A stretch of 46,869 nucleotides of DNA from Flavobacterium psychrophilum (lineage in GTDB: Bacteria > Bacteroidota > Bacteroidia > Flavobacteriales > Flavobacteriaceae). The notes beneath the pieces were generated by a model. It was not told the origin of the DNA, made no database searches, and worked only from the letters and a program-made list of their open reading frames with translations. This document shows, in pieces, positions 17,243 to 27,000 of the stretch. Every line of letters begins with the position of its first letter. The stretch's first letter is position 1. The stretch spans positions 1-46,869 of the forward strand of contig CAMAWK010000002.1 in NCBI GenBank assembly GCA_945861915.1, in the 5' to 3' direction. The translations under genes were made by a program, and so were the position numbers.

Positions 17243-18805
17243 ATGGCCAAAGAAAAAAAAGTAATCGAACCAAAAGCAATAGAAGTAACCCTTTGGGAAT
17301 CGGCAAATAAATTAAGAGGTAGCGTTGAGCCAGCAGAATACAAACACGTAGTTCTTGGGCTGATATTCCTGAAATTTGCCAGCGATAAATTCGAAGAACA
17401 CCGCCAAACGCTAATTGCAAAAGGACAAGAAAAATACATAGAAATGCCTGAGTTTTACAACCAAAGCAATGTGTTTTTCTTGGATGAAATAAGCCGTTGG
17501 AGTTACATCATCAAAAACTCAAAGCAAAACGATATTGCCTTGAAGATCGATACCGCCCTACACAATATCGAGAAAAACAACAAAGCCCTCAAAGGCGCTT
17601 TGCCCGACAATTACTTTTCACGCTTGGGATTAGATATTACAAAACTCTCCTCCCTACTAGATACCATTAACGATATTGATACACTGAAAGACAAAGCGCA
17701 GGATATTGTGGGTCGTGTGTATGAATATTTCCTGAGCAAATTTGCCTTGGCAGAAGGCAAAGGAAAAGGAGAATTTTACACGCCCAAAAGCATCGTAAAC
17801 CTCATTGCTGAAATGATTGAACCCTACAAAGGCATTATTTATGACCCTGCTTGTGGCTCGGGTGGTATGTTTGTGCAGTCTATAAAGTTTATTGAAAACC
17901 ACCACGGCAACAAAAAAGAAATTTCTATTTACGGACAGGAATACACCAACACCACCTACAAACTGGCAAAGATGAACTTGGCCATACGTGGCATTAGTGG
18001 CAACTTGGGCGAAAAAGCAGCCGATACCTTTGCCGATGACCAGCACAAAGACCTGAAAGCCGATTACATTATGGCAAACCCCCCTTTTAACCAAAAAGAC
18101 TGGCGTGCAGAAAACGAACTGAAAGACGACCCACGTTGGAGAGGCTACGATGTGCCACCAAAAAGCAATGCCAACTACGCTTGGATTTTGAATATGGTTT
18201 CTAAACTTTCTGACAATGGCGTAGCAGGTTTTATTTTAGCAAATGGTGCATTGAGTGGTGGAGGCGAAGAATACAAAATCCGCAGAAAGCTCATTGAAAA
18301 TAATTTGGTGGAAGCTATTTTGGTTTTGCCAAGAAACTTGTTTTATACAACAGACATCAGTGTAACCCTTTGGATTTTGAATAAAAACAAGAAAGCACAA
18401 AGCAAGAGTATTGGCGACGAACAACGCAACTACCGTGAACGTGAAAAGGAAATCCTGTTTATGGATTTGCGACAATTGGGCGAACCGTTTGAAAAAAAAT
18501 ATACACAGTTTTCGGATGCCGATATTAAAAAAGTAACTGACACATACCACCAATGGCAAAGTGCGGAAATTGAGGCCATACCCGAGTTTTGCTACGCTGC
18601 GAAATTTGATGAAGTAGCCAAAAAAGATTTCTCCCTTGTGCCTAGCAAATACATTGAGTTAGTAAACCGAGACGAGAATATTGACTTTAACGAAAAAATG
18701 CAAACACTGAAAGGTGAGTTTGCCGATTTGCTGAAAGCCGAAGCAGCATCTAAAAATGATTTGCTAACTGTTTTTAAAGAACTGGGTTATGAAATCAAAT
18801 TATAA
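17243..18805 (+). CDS. hsdM: Type I restriction-modification DNA methyltransferase subunit
   Basis: Methylates adenine N6 in the target read by HsdS, using S-adenosylmethionine; also a structural part of the restriction complex. The 520 residues hold the N-terminal HsdM domain (LWESANKLRGSVEPAEYKHV), the EFYTPKSIVNLIAEMI segment, the SAM-binding motif YDPACGSGGMFVQS near residue 200, and catalytic motif IV ANPPFN near 279. The gene overlaps hsdS by 17 bp, which suggests translational coupling. Base composition is visibly less AT-rich than the hsdS 3' half and the GHKL gene that follow, pointing to separate histories. Confidence 0.96.
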   Translation: MAKEKKVIEPKAIEVTLWESANKLRGSVEPAEYKHVVLGLIFLKFASDKFEEHRQTLIAKGQEKYIEMPEFYNQSNVFFLDEISRWSYIIKNSKQNDIALKIDTALHNIEKNNKALKGALPDNYFSRLGLDITKLSSLLDTINDIDTLKDKAQDIVGRVYEYFLSKFALAEGKGKGEFYTPKSIVNLIAEMIEPYKGIIYDPACGSGGMFVQSIKFIENHHGNKKEISIYGQEYTNTTYKLAKMNLAIRGISGNLGEKAADTFADDQHKDLKADYIMANPPFNQKDWRAENELKDDPRWRGYDVPPKSNANYAWILNMVSKLSDNGVAGFILANGALSGGGEEYKIRRKLIENNLVEAILVLPRNLFYTTDISVTLWILNKNKKAQSKSIGDEQRNYREREKEILFMDLRQLGEPFEKKYTQFSDADIKKVTDTYHQWQSAEIEAIPEFCYAAKFDEVAKKDFSLVPSKYIELVNRDENIDFNEKMQTLKGEFADLLKAEAASKNDLLTVFKELGYEIKL

Positions 18806-19973
18806 GGCATTAGGGCAATACATCCAGCCAGTTGTTGGACGAAATAATGACTTAGGAGATTTGCCTTTAATGGGTTTGAGTATTCAAAAAAAATTTATTC
18901 CTTCTATTGCCAATACAATAGGAACAGATATGTCAACTTATAGAATTATTGAGAAAAATCAATTTGCGTATGGTCCTGTAACTTCGAGAAATGGCGATAA
19001 AATAACGATTGCTTTATTCAATGATTATGAAAAGGCGTTGATTTCGCAGGCTTACATTCCTTTTGAAGTAAAAGACAACAACGAACTGGATGCTGAATAT
19101 TTAATGATGTGGTTTCGCAGACCTGAGTTTGACAGATATGCACGGTTTAAAAGTCACGGAAGTGCAAGAGAAATTTTTGATTGGGAAGAAATGTGCAACA
19201 CACTTTTACCCATCCCCACCATTACCAAACAAAGAGAAATTGTAAAAGAATACAACGTAATACAAAACCGCATTGCCCTTAACCAACAACTCATCCAAAA
19301 ACTAGAAGAAACCGCACAGGCTATTTATAAGCAATGGTTTGTGGAGTTTGAATTTCCTGATGCAAACGGCAAACCTTATAAAAGTGGTGGTGGGGAAATG
19401 GTTTTTAATGAAGAATTGGAAAAGGAGATACCGAAGGGGTGGGAATCTACCGAATTAAAAAATGTTATCGAAAATTTTGATTCAAAAAGAAAACCAATTA
19501 CAGGAAGTGATAGAGTTGGTGTACAAAAAACTTATCCATATTATGGAGCAGCAGCGTTAATGGATTATATCGATGATTATATTTTTGATGGCAATTATAT
19601 TTTACTTGGTGAGGATGGTTCTGTTATAACTGAAAATGGCACGCCAGTTTTACAATATGTCTGGGGTAAATTTTGGGTAAATAATCACGCTCACGTTTTA
19701 AAAGGTAAAAATGATTTTAATGAAAACAGTTTATATATTCTTCTAAAAAACACCAATATAACTGATATTATTACTGGTGGAGTTCAATTAAAAATTAATC
19801 AAAGTAATTTGAATAGCATTAAAACTCTTAAACCCACCTCTGAATTTATGAAAAATTATAACGAGGTTTTAAATCCTATTTTTGAAACTTTCAAACTTAA
19901 AAATGAAGAAAATAAAGTTGTTGAGAAGATGCGAAATATACTATTGTCAAAAATGGCAACAATAGAAAATTAA
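18789..19973 (+). CDS. hsdS: Type I restriction-modification specificity subunit
   Basis: Recognises the bipartite DNA target for HsdM and HsdR. The 394 residues contain two target-recognition domains, each followed by a conserved helix: TRD1 ~1-140, helix 1 with TKQREIVKEYNVIQNRIALN and KLEETAQAIYKQWFVEFEFP, TRD2 ~215-365, helix 2 ending LLSKMATIEN. The TRD2 half is strikingly more AT-rich than the first half. The terminal codons for ATIEN plus stop recur 2 kb downstream at the end of an hsdS fragment (21927-22012), so the 3' half seems to have been exchanged. It starts inside hsdM and ends 6 bp before the GHKL gene. Confidence 0.93.
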   Translation: MKSNYKALGQYIQPVVGRNNDLGDLPLMGLSIQKKFIPSIANTIGTDMSTYRIIEKNQFAYGPVTSRNGDKITIALFNDYEKALISQAYIPFEVKDNNELDAEYLMMWFRRPEFDRYARFKSHGSAREIFDWEEMCNTLLPIPTITKQREIVKEYNVIQNRIALNQQLIQKLEETAQAIYKQWFVEFEFPDANGKPYKSGGGEMVFNEELEKEIPKGWESTELKNVIENFDSKRKPITGSDRVGVQKTYPYYGAAALMDYIDDYIFDGNYILLGEDGSVITENGTPVLQYVWGKFWVNNHAHVLKGKNDFNENSLYILLKNTNITDIITGGVQLKINQSNLNSIKTLKPTSEFMKNYNEVLNPIFETFKLKNEENKVVEKMRNILLSKMATIEN

Positions 19974-19979
19974 TAAGAC

Positions 19980-21926
19980 ATGAGTAATACTAAATTAAAA
20001 ATCAACGAACAATCAATAAGAACTGAGCTGAAGTCCTATAAGGATAAGCCTTTTGATTGCCTTTTTGAGTATGTTTGGAATTCTTTTGATGCTGGAGCAA
20101 CCGAAGTTAAATTGGATTTTGAAATTCCGATCGAAGGGATTGGGTATGCTGCAAATGTGTGTATAACAGACAATGGTAAGGGGTGGGATTTTGATGATGA
20201 TGCTATTACTAACAACTTTATGTCATCTACAAAAAATCCAAGAAAAAACAATACACTTCCAAAAGGGCAATATGGTAGAGGCAGGTATGCTTTTATTTGG
20301 ATTTCAGAAAAATTATATGTTTACAGTAAAGGAAAAAAATTAACCTTACAGCACAATACTGAAATTAAAAAAGAAGATTCAGAATTTAATCAGAGAGGTG
20401 CACAAATAAATTTTGAAGGAATCTCTGTGGGTTTTTCAAACATTTTAATATCTGATACTTTATGCCAAAATCTGGCATTGGAGTTCGGTTGGTTTTTACT
20501 TGAAAATGAACAATATAAAATAGTAATAAATGGTAAAGAATTAAATGCTTACGATTATGTAAAAGACTCAAAAGAATATTTAGCAAACTCCTTTCCTGAA
20601 AAATTAAAGAAAGAACTTGATGCCAATTTTGTAGCAAAAATTATTTTATGGAATGAAAAACCATCAGAGTATTCAAAGTTTTATTTTTTAGATGAATCAA
20701 ATATTGAGATTTTAAAACAGAATACTGGTTTAAATAAGAAGAGTGATGATTTTTGGCATTCTGTGTACCTTAAATCTTCTTTATTTAATTCCGTAGATGA
20801 TGTTATTGAGGATGATGAAAACCCACAAATCAATCTAACTTTTGGTGGTAAAAAGGTAATTCGAATAAGAAAACAAGTTATTGCCTTTTTGAAAGAGGAG
20901 TTGATTAAGTTACGAAAACCATATCTTATCGTTCAGTCTGATAGCTTACTAGAGGAACTTAAAGAAGAAAAATTAATTCCTGACTTACCTGACTTCGGGA
21001 TTTATGATGAAGAATCATACGATGACTTAATAAAAACTATTTACACGATTTCCCCCTCTCTTTTTGTTGGTAAAAGCAAACCTGAAAAAAAGTTTATCTG
21101 TGCTGCATTTGCTGGTCTTCTTTCTACTCAAGATGATGTTTTAATTAAAACTATTTTAGAGCAGTTGCAAGAACTTACTGAGGACGAAAAGAATGATTTG
21201 TTGAGGATTCTTAAAAGAACAACATTGTCCAATATCATCAAAACAATTAAAGAAATAGACCACAGACTTGAAGTAATAGATAAATTAAAATTTCTAATAT
21301 CGGAACACGAAAAAGAAACCCTTGAAGTCAAGCATTTACAAAAAATATTAGATGAAAATTTTTGGTTATTTGGAGAGCAATTTAGATTGTTTAGTTCCAC
21401 AGAGGGTGCATTAAAAAATGTACTTATAAAATATGCCAAAGAGGTTCTTGAAATAGAAGATCCTGAATTAGAAAGTAGTCCAAATGGAGAAGTAGATTTA
21501 TTTTTAACCAAAACAGAATCAACAGGCGAAGGAATTCAAAAGAATATCATTGTTGAAATAAAAAGAGCATCAAAATTTCTAACTGAGGGTAAAGAGTACA
21601 ATCAAATTAATGATTACAGAAAGAAAATTCTTGAACAGAATTTATGCAATGGAGAAAATCAATATTGGGAATTTTATTTAATTGGTAAGGACTACGATAA
21701 AGGAATTAAAGAACTTATTCAAAATGCTAAACAGCACGGTGAAAAGGAAAAAGGGTTGAGTTTTAGTATAAATGATGGTAGAGTCAAGATTTATGTCCGC
21801 AAATGGTCGGATATATTGGAAGTTGAATGGGGAACTAAAATGAAATATTTGAAAGAGAAATTGCAAATTCAGGCAAAAAAAGGAAAAGCAACACCACAAG
21901 AAATAACCGAAGATTTAATTAAATAA
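19980..21926 (+). CDS. GHKL ATPase (MORC/MutL-like) with a C-terminal PD-(D/E)xK nuclease-like domain
   Basis: A 648-residue protein. The N-terminal GHKL ATP-binding fold has the N box (FEYVWNSFDAGATEV, Glu30/Asn34), the G1 box ITDNGKGWDFDD (Asp64-Gly68) and a Gly-rich lid GQYGRGRYAF (~97-106). The middle is helical and charged. The C-terminal region has NGEVDLFL near 502 and IIVEIKRAS near 524, a D...ExK pattern as in PD-(D/E)xK nucleases. Bacterial MORC-like ATPases have been linked to restriction-modification operons by comparative genomics (Iyer, Abhiman and Aravind), so a role in target remodelling or cleavage is plausible but inferred. It begins 6 bp after hsdS and is followed by an hsdS remnant. 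Confidence 0.82.
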   Translation: MSNTKLKINEQSIRTELKSYKDKPFDCLFEYVWNSFDAGATEVKLDFEIPIEGIGYAANVCITDNGKGWDFDDDAITNNFMSSTKNPRKNNTLPKGQYGRGRYAFIWISEKLYVYSKGKKLTLQHNTEIKKEDSEFNQRGAQINFEGISVGFSNILISDTLCQNLALEFGWFLLENEQYKIVINGKELNAYDYVKDSKEYLANSFPEKLKKELDANFVAKIILWNEKPSEYSKFYFLDESNIEILKQNTGLNKKSDDFWHSVYLKSSLFNSVDDVIEDDENPQINLTFGGKKVIRIRKQVIAFLKEELIKLRKPYLIVQSDSLLEELKEEKLIPDLPDFGIYDEESYDDLIKTIYTISPSLFVGKSKPEKKFICAAFAGLLSTQDDVLIKTILEQLQELTEDEKNDLLRILKRTTLSNIIKTIKEIDHRLEVIDKLKFLISEHEKETLEVKHLQKILDENFWLFGEQFRLFSSTEGALKNVLIKYAKEVLEIEDPELESSPNGEVDLFLTKTESTGEGIQKNIIVEIKRASKFLTEGKEYNQINDYRKKILEQNLCNGENQYWEFYLIGKDYDKGIKELIQNAKQHGEKEKGLSFSINDGRVKIYVRKWSDILEVEWGTKMKYLKEKLQIQAKKGKATPQEITEDLIK

Positions 21927-22012
21927 AATTCGCCACAGAAAAATTAGAAACCCAAAAACTAACGGAACTGAAAGAGTTTTTGCTTTCTAAGTTGGCGACA
22001 ATAGAAAATTAA
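21927..22012 (+). pseudogene. Fragment of the 3' end of an hsdS gene
   Basis: Translates as KFATEKLETQKLTELKEFLL followed by SKLATIEN and a stop at 22010-22012. It has no start. The ending mirrors the hsdS C terminus upstream (LLSKMATIEN), and the DNA ACAATAGAAAATTAATA is shared by both ends. It is what remains of the original hsdS tail after the present TRD2 and the GHKL gene came in between. Confidence 0.8.
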
Positions 22013-22040
22013 TAATGGAAAAAATTAGAAAGGGGAAATT

Positions 22041-22328
22041 ATGAAACACGAAATCATACATACGTTAACCAATAATTTTGAGGCACACGCCAACCAAACC
22101 GAAGACGGCATCGAGTTTTGGTTAGCTAGAGATTTGCAGCATCTTTTGGGATACACCAAATGGGATAATTTTATTGGTGTAATTTCTAAAGCAAAAACAG
22201 CCTGCGAAATATCAGGAGAAAGTATTGAAGACCATTTTCCCGACGTCGGCAAAATGGTAGTAAGACTAAAAAGAGCAACAAGAATCAATAAATGTCAAGT
22301 TTTTAATGTCAAAAACTTGACAATTTAA
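22041..22328 (+). pseudogene. Truncated DinD-like (damage-inducible protein D) gene
   Basis: The first ~74 residues (IIHTLTNNFEAHANQTEDGI, FWLARDLQHLLGYTKWDNFI, ISKAKTACEISGESIEDHFP) match the start of DinD-family proteins, which are roughly 280 residues long and often lie in type I restriction loci. After DVGKMV the family similarity stops, and an unrelated tail (RLKRATRINKCQ...) leads to a stop. The operator of the next operon starts within this tail. It is a broken gene, probably cut by the event that brought in the AbiE pair. Confidence 0.8.
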
Positions 22329-22346
22329 TAAAAACAACTACCTTTG
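22293..22346 (+). promoter_or_regulatory. Promoter with overlapping palindromic operator of the AbiE-hsdR operon
   Basis: Perfect 12-bp arms TGTCAAGTTTTT (22293-22304) and AAAAACTTGACA (22311-22322), 6-bp spacer. The right arm contains TTG (22317-22319), which stands 19 bp before TACCTTTG (22339-22346), an exact Bacteroidota -33 / -7 pair. A repressor on the palindrome would block the promoter; the AbiEi-type protein encoded just downstream is the obvious candidate, since AbiEi proteins repress their own operons. Confidence 0.75.
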
Positions 22347-22405
22347 TAAGATGAAACGGAGCGTTAGCGAAGTTCCATTCTACCAATAAAAAATAGAAAC
22401 TAAGA

Positions 22406-23131
22406 ATGAAAGTAGCTGCACAAATACGAAAAAGCATTGAACGCATTCCCGAAAGTCAACCTTTTGGCTATGCCGATTTGGGTATTGAAGCCACAGATTT
22501 TTATAGTGCTGCCAAGGCTTTGGAGCGTTTGCAAAAAAAAGGAACTATAAAAAAAGTCTCTAAAGGGATGTTTTATATTCCACGCAAAACCATATTTGGA
22601 GAATTAGGACCAGATAGCAATGGAATATTGGAAAGATACTTATTTGAAGATGGCAAACGAATAGCGTATGAAACAGGCTTTTCATTATATAATAGATTGG
22701 GGTTAACTACACAAATGGCTTTTAAAATAAAGATAGCCACAAAGAAAAATCCTATCAAAATAAATCAAGGCACACTACAAGTAAGTTCAGTAAAAAGTTA
22801 TGTGGATGTTACCGACCAAAACTATCAATTGTTGGGGTTTTTAGATGCTTTGAAAGACGTGAAAAGAATTCCTGATTGTTCTGTGTCACAAGCAGTAAAG
22901 CGAATGCGTTTTTTAATAAAAGATTTAGCGCTACAAGAGAAAAATGAACTCATTCAATATGCTTTGTTTTATCCAGCCAGAGTAAGGGCATTGCTTGGGG
23001 CTATAGTAGAAAATATGAATTTGAAACTTAATCTGGATGAATTAAAAAATAGCCTTAACCCATTAACGAAAGTAAAATTGAGCATAAAAGAAACAGAATT
23101 GCCTACTATTAAAAACTGGAATATTGAATGA
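22406..23131 (+). CDS. AbiEi-type antitoxin / DUF6088-like regulator
   Basis: A 241-residue protein with an N-terminal winged helix-turn-helix (IRKSIERIPESQPFGYADLG ... ALERLQKKGTIKKVSKGMFY) followed by the beta-rich domain typical of AbiEi/DUF6088 antitoxins (GPDSNGILERYLFEDGKRIA, YETGFSLYNRLGLTTQ). It should repress its own promoter through the palindrome at 22293 and counter the downstream nucleotidyltransferase toxin. The stop overlaps the toxin start by 4 bp (ATGA), so the two are translated together. No sign of damage. Confidence 0.85.
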   Translation: MKVAAQIRKSIERIPESQPFGYADLGIEATDFYSAAKALERLQKKGTIKKVSKGMFYIPRKTIFGELGPDSNGILERYLFEDGKRIAYETGFSLYNRLGLTTQMAFKIKIATKKNPIKINQGTLQVSSVKSYVDVTDQNYQLLGFLDALKDVKRIPDCSVSQAVKRMRFLIKDLALQEKNELIQYALFYPARVRALLGAIVENMNLKLNLDELKNSLNPLTKVKLSIKETELPTIKNWNIE

Positions 23132-24072
23132 TACTACACAAAGATGATATTATTTTTAAAGATTTGTTACTCAATGCTTCTCTGCATTTGAACATTCCAT
23201 TGCTCTTTGTAGAAAAAGATTACTGGATTACTTTAGTTTTAGGTCGTTTGGCAAGCAGTAAATATGTTGATGAATCGGTTTTTAAGGGAGGCACATCGCT
23301 ATCCAAAGCATACAATCTGATAGAACGCTTTTCTGAGGATGTGGATATTGCCATCATCACCGACAAGGACAAAACAGGCAATGAAATAAAAAACCTCATT
23401 CGAACGATTGAAAAAGAAATCACGCCCGATTTAACCGAAATGCAAATGGAGGGCGTAACTAGTAAAGGTTCACGATTCAGAAAATCGGTATTTGAATATG
23501 CAACAACCGAAAAAGGCAATGCCAATAATAAACTCATAGTTGAAATAAACTCCTTTGCCAATCCTTTTCCTTATCAACGTCTTACCATTCAGAGTATGGT
23601 ATTTGATTTTTTGATGCAAACCAGCAATGAAAAATACATTGACCAATACAACTTACACCCCTTTGAAGTGAATGTTTTAAGTAAAGAACAAACGCTATTG
23701 GAAAAGTTGGTATCCTTAATTCGGTTTTCATTCAAGGAAAATACTGCGGAAAGTATCTCTGAAAAGATAAGACACTTTTATGATTTGTATTACTTGATGA
23801 AACATCCCGAATGTATAGCATTTGTAGCATCCGATTCGTTTAAGAAACAATTTGAAACTATCCTACAACACGATAGAGAACTATTTGACGAACCCATAGG
23901 TTGGCATACTAAAGTCATTTCTGAATCTCCTTTGGTTAGTGATTTTCCTACCCTTTGGAAACAACTCAATGAGAAATACAAAACGGAACTTACCGCTTTA
24001 GCATACAGACCCATTCCTGATGAAAATGAGGTTGCTAAATGCTTTGACGAATTAATAAAAAGAATGGTATGA
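23128..24072 (+). CDS. AbiEii/AbiGii-family nucleotidyltransferase toxin
   Basis: A 314-residue toxin of the type IV abortive-infection family, a NTase-fold enzyme thought to modify cell RNAs with nucleotides. Motifs are visible: FKGGTSLSKAYNLIERFSED with the GG-x-S signature (~51-57) and the metal-binding pair in SEDVDIAI (Asp71, Asp73), and LLEKLVSLIRF further on. It is coupled by 4-bp overlaps to the antitoxin upstream and to hsdR downstream, so antitoxin, toxin and restriction subunit form one translational unit. Confidence 0.9.
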   Translation: MILHKDDIIFKDLLLNASLHLNIPLLFVEKDYWITLVLGRLASSKYVDESVFKGGTSLSKAYNLIERFSEDVDIAIITDKDKTGNEIKNLIRTIEKEITPDLTEMQMEGVTSKGSRFRKSVFEYATTEKGNANNKLIVEINSFANPFPYQRLTIQSMVFDFLMQTSNEKYIDQYNLHPFEVNVLSKEQTLLEKLVSLIRFSFKENTAESISEKIRHFYDLYYLMKHPECIAFVASDSFKKQFETILQHDRELFDEPIGWHTKVISESPLVSDFPTLWKQLNEKYKTELTALAYRPIPDENEVAKCFDELIKRMV

Positions 24073-27000
24073 AATTTACAGAAGCAAGTTTAGAAAAGGC
24101 TTTTATAGCGTTGTTGGCAAACGAAGGTTTTTCGCATCAGTTGGGAAATACTCTAGTGCGTAGCGTAGAAGAAGTAATCATCGAAGAAGATTTAATCCAT
24201 TATTTACTCAGCAAATACGCCAGCAAACAACTCACTACTAATGAAGCCAAATCTATTGCGCTGCAACTAAAAACACTACCATCTAGCGATTTATACGAAA
24301 GCAACAAATCCATTATGCGATGGCTTAGCGATGGTTTTATTCTGAAACGTGAAGACCGAAACCAAAAAGACATCCACATCCAGCTGATCGACTACAACGG
24401 CTTAGAAGCGCAATTAAAAAGCACCGATTTAGATTGTATTGTCGCCGAACCCCGAGAACAATATCCACCCAATTACAACATTTACAAGTTTGTAAACCAG
24501 TTGGAAATTGTTGGTACAGAAAAACGTATTCCCGATGGCATTATTTACATCAACGGTTTGCCTTTGGTGGTGTTTGAATTTAAGAGCGCTATTCGAGAGG
24601 AAGCTACGGTTTTTAATGCCTTTGAGCAATTAACCAAACGTTATCGCAGAGATATTCCCGAACTATTTAAATACAATGCTTTTTGTGTCATCAGCGATGG
24701 TGTAAACAACAAAGCAGGTTCGTTTTTTGCCCCTTACGATTTTTATTATGCGTGGCGTAGAGTGGCAGGTTTGGCAAAAGATGTAGATGGTATAGACAGT
24801 ATGTTTACCTTGGTACAAGGAATGTTGAACCAAAACCGTTTGCGAGATATTATCCGCAACTTTATTTACATACCCGATAGTTCTAAAAAGAACGATAAAA
24901 TAGTCTGTCGCTATCCGCAATACTACGCTGCCAAACGCCTTTACGACAACATCAAACTGGCTCAAAAACCGAATGGCGATGGTAAAGGTGGTACTTATTT
25001 TGGAGCAACAGGTTGTGGTAAAAGTTTCACGATGCTCTACTTGGCTCGTTTGCTTATGAAAAGTGAACACTTTGAAAGCCCAACTATTGTAATGATTACC
25101 GACCGCACCGATTTAGATGACCAACTTTCAGGGCAGTTTACCAATGCCAAAAAATTTATTGGCGACAATACCGTAATAAGTGTAGAAAGCAGAACCCATT
25201 TGCGTGAGTTGATACAAGGTCGGCAAAGCGGTGGCGTATTCTTAACCACCATTCATAAGTTTACCGAAGACACCCAACTACTTAGTGATAGAAACAATGT
25301 GATTTGTATATCGGATGAAGCACACCGCAGTCAAGTTAACCTTGACCAAAAAGTAAAAGTTACTGAAAAAGGCGTTACCAAAACATTCGGCTTTGCTAAA
25401 TATTTGCACGACTCTTTGCCCAATGCCACATTTGTAGGTTTTACAGGTACACCTATAGATGCCACGCTGGATGTATTTGGCAAAGTGGTTGATACCTACA
25501 CAATGACCGAATCAGTTAAAGATGAAATCACCGTAAGGATTGTGTATGAAGGTAGAGCTGCAAAAGTAGCTTTAAACAATAGCGAATTAGAAAAAATAGA
25601 AAAGTATTACGAAGAAGCAGCCACGGCAGGAGCCAACGAATATCAAATAGAACAAAGTAAGGAAGAAACCACCAATATGAATGCTATTTTGGGTGATCCA
25701 AAACGCTTGCTTGCTTTGGCTAATGATTTTGTAACCCATTATGAAAACAGAATATCGGAAGGCGCAACCGTAAAAGGCAAAGCGATGTTTGTATGCAGTA
25801 GTCGAGAAATTGCCTATGAATTTTATAAAAATGTGATTGCCCTTCGCCCTGAATGGAACGAAATAAAAGCCGTAGCCGACCAAGAAGAAATAAGCGAAGA
25901 AGAGCAAAAGAAAATTAAGCCGATGGAGCGCATCAAAATGATTATGACCAGAGGCAAAGACGATGATGAAGCACTGTATAAAATGCTAGGCACATCGGAA
26001 TACCGAAAAACACTAGACACAGAGTTCAAAAACGAAAAATCGAATTTCAAAATTGCCATTGTAGTCGATATGTGGCTTACAGGTTTTGATGTACCTTTCT
26101 TGGACAGCATTTACATTGATAAACCCATACAACAACACAATTTAATTCAAACTATTTCAAGAGTAAACCGTAAGTTCGAAGGCAAGAACAAAGGTTTAGT
26201 AGTCGATTATATCGGCATCAAGAAACAGATGAACTTGGCTTTAGCTAAATACAACAAAGGCGATGAAGATAATTTTGAAGACATTGCAGAATCATTGATT
26301 ATTGTTCGCAATCATTTAGACTTGTTGGCAAACATTTTTCACACTTTTGATAACACGAAATACTTTAAAGGTACTACCATAGAGCAATTGAATACTTTGA
26401 ATCGGGCTGCCGAGTTTGCTCAGCAAACCAAAGAATTTGAAACCCGATTTATGGGCTTGGTTAAGCGATTGAAAGCAGCTTATGATATTTGTGCAGGTAG
26501 CGAAAAAATAACTCAGACGGAAAGAGATTTTACTCATTTTTATTTGGCAGTTCGATCCATAGTTTTCAAATTGACCAAAGGCAATGCTCCCGACACGGCA
26601 CAAATGAATGCCCGAGTTCGAGAAATGATTAAGGATGCTTTGCAAAGCGATGGCGTACAAGAGATTTTTAAACTTGGAGATGAGGATGAAAGCGAGCAAG
26701 ATTTATTTGATGAAGATTATTTAGCCAAAATTGATAAAATTAAATTGCCGAATACTAAAATCAAATTACTACAGCAGCTATTAGCAAAAGTAATTGGAGA
26801 AATAAAAAAGGTGAATAAAGTAAAAGGGATAGACTTTACAAAAAAGATGCAAGTACTTGTGGATCGTTATAATCAGCGTGATGAAAATGATATTCTAAGA
26901 AGTGAAGTGTATGAAGAAATGGCAGAGCAACTCACTAATTTGATATTAGAAGTTCACAAAGAATTTTCGGCAGGTGACGCCTTAGGAATTGACTTTGAAG

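Noticed and set aside
20036..20251. Minus-strand open frames inside hsdM, GHKL and hsdR genes
   Set aside because: They are antisense shadows of strongly supported genes with family motifs on the + strand.
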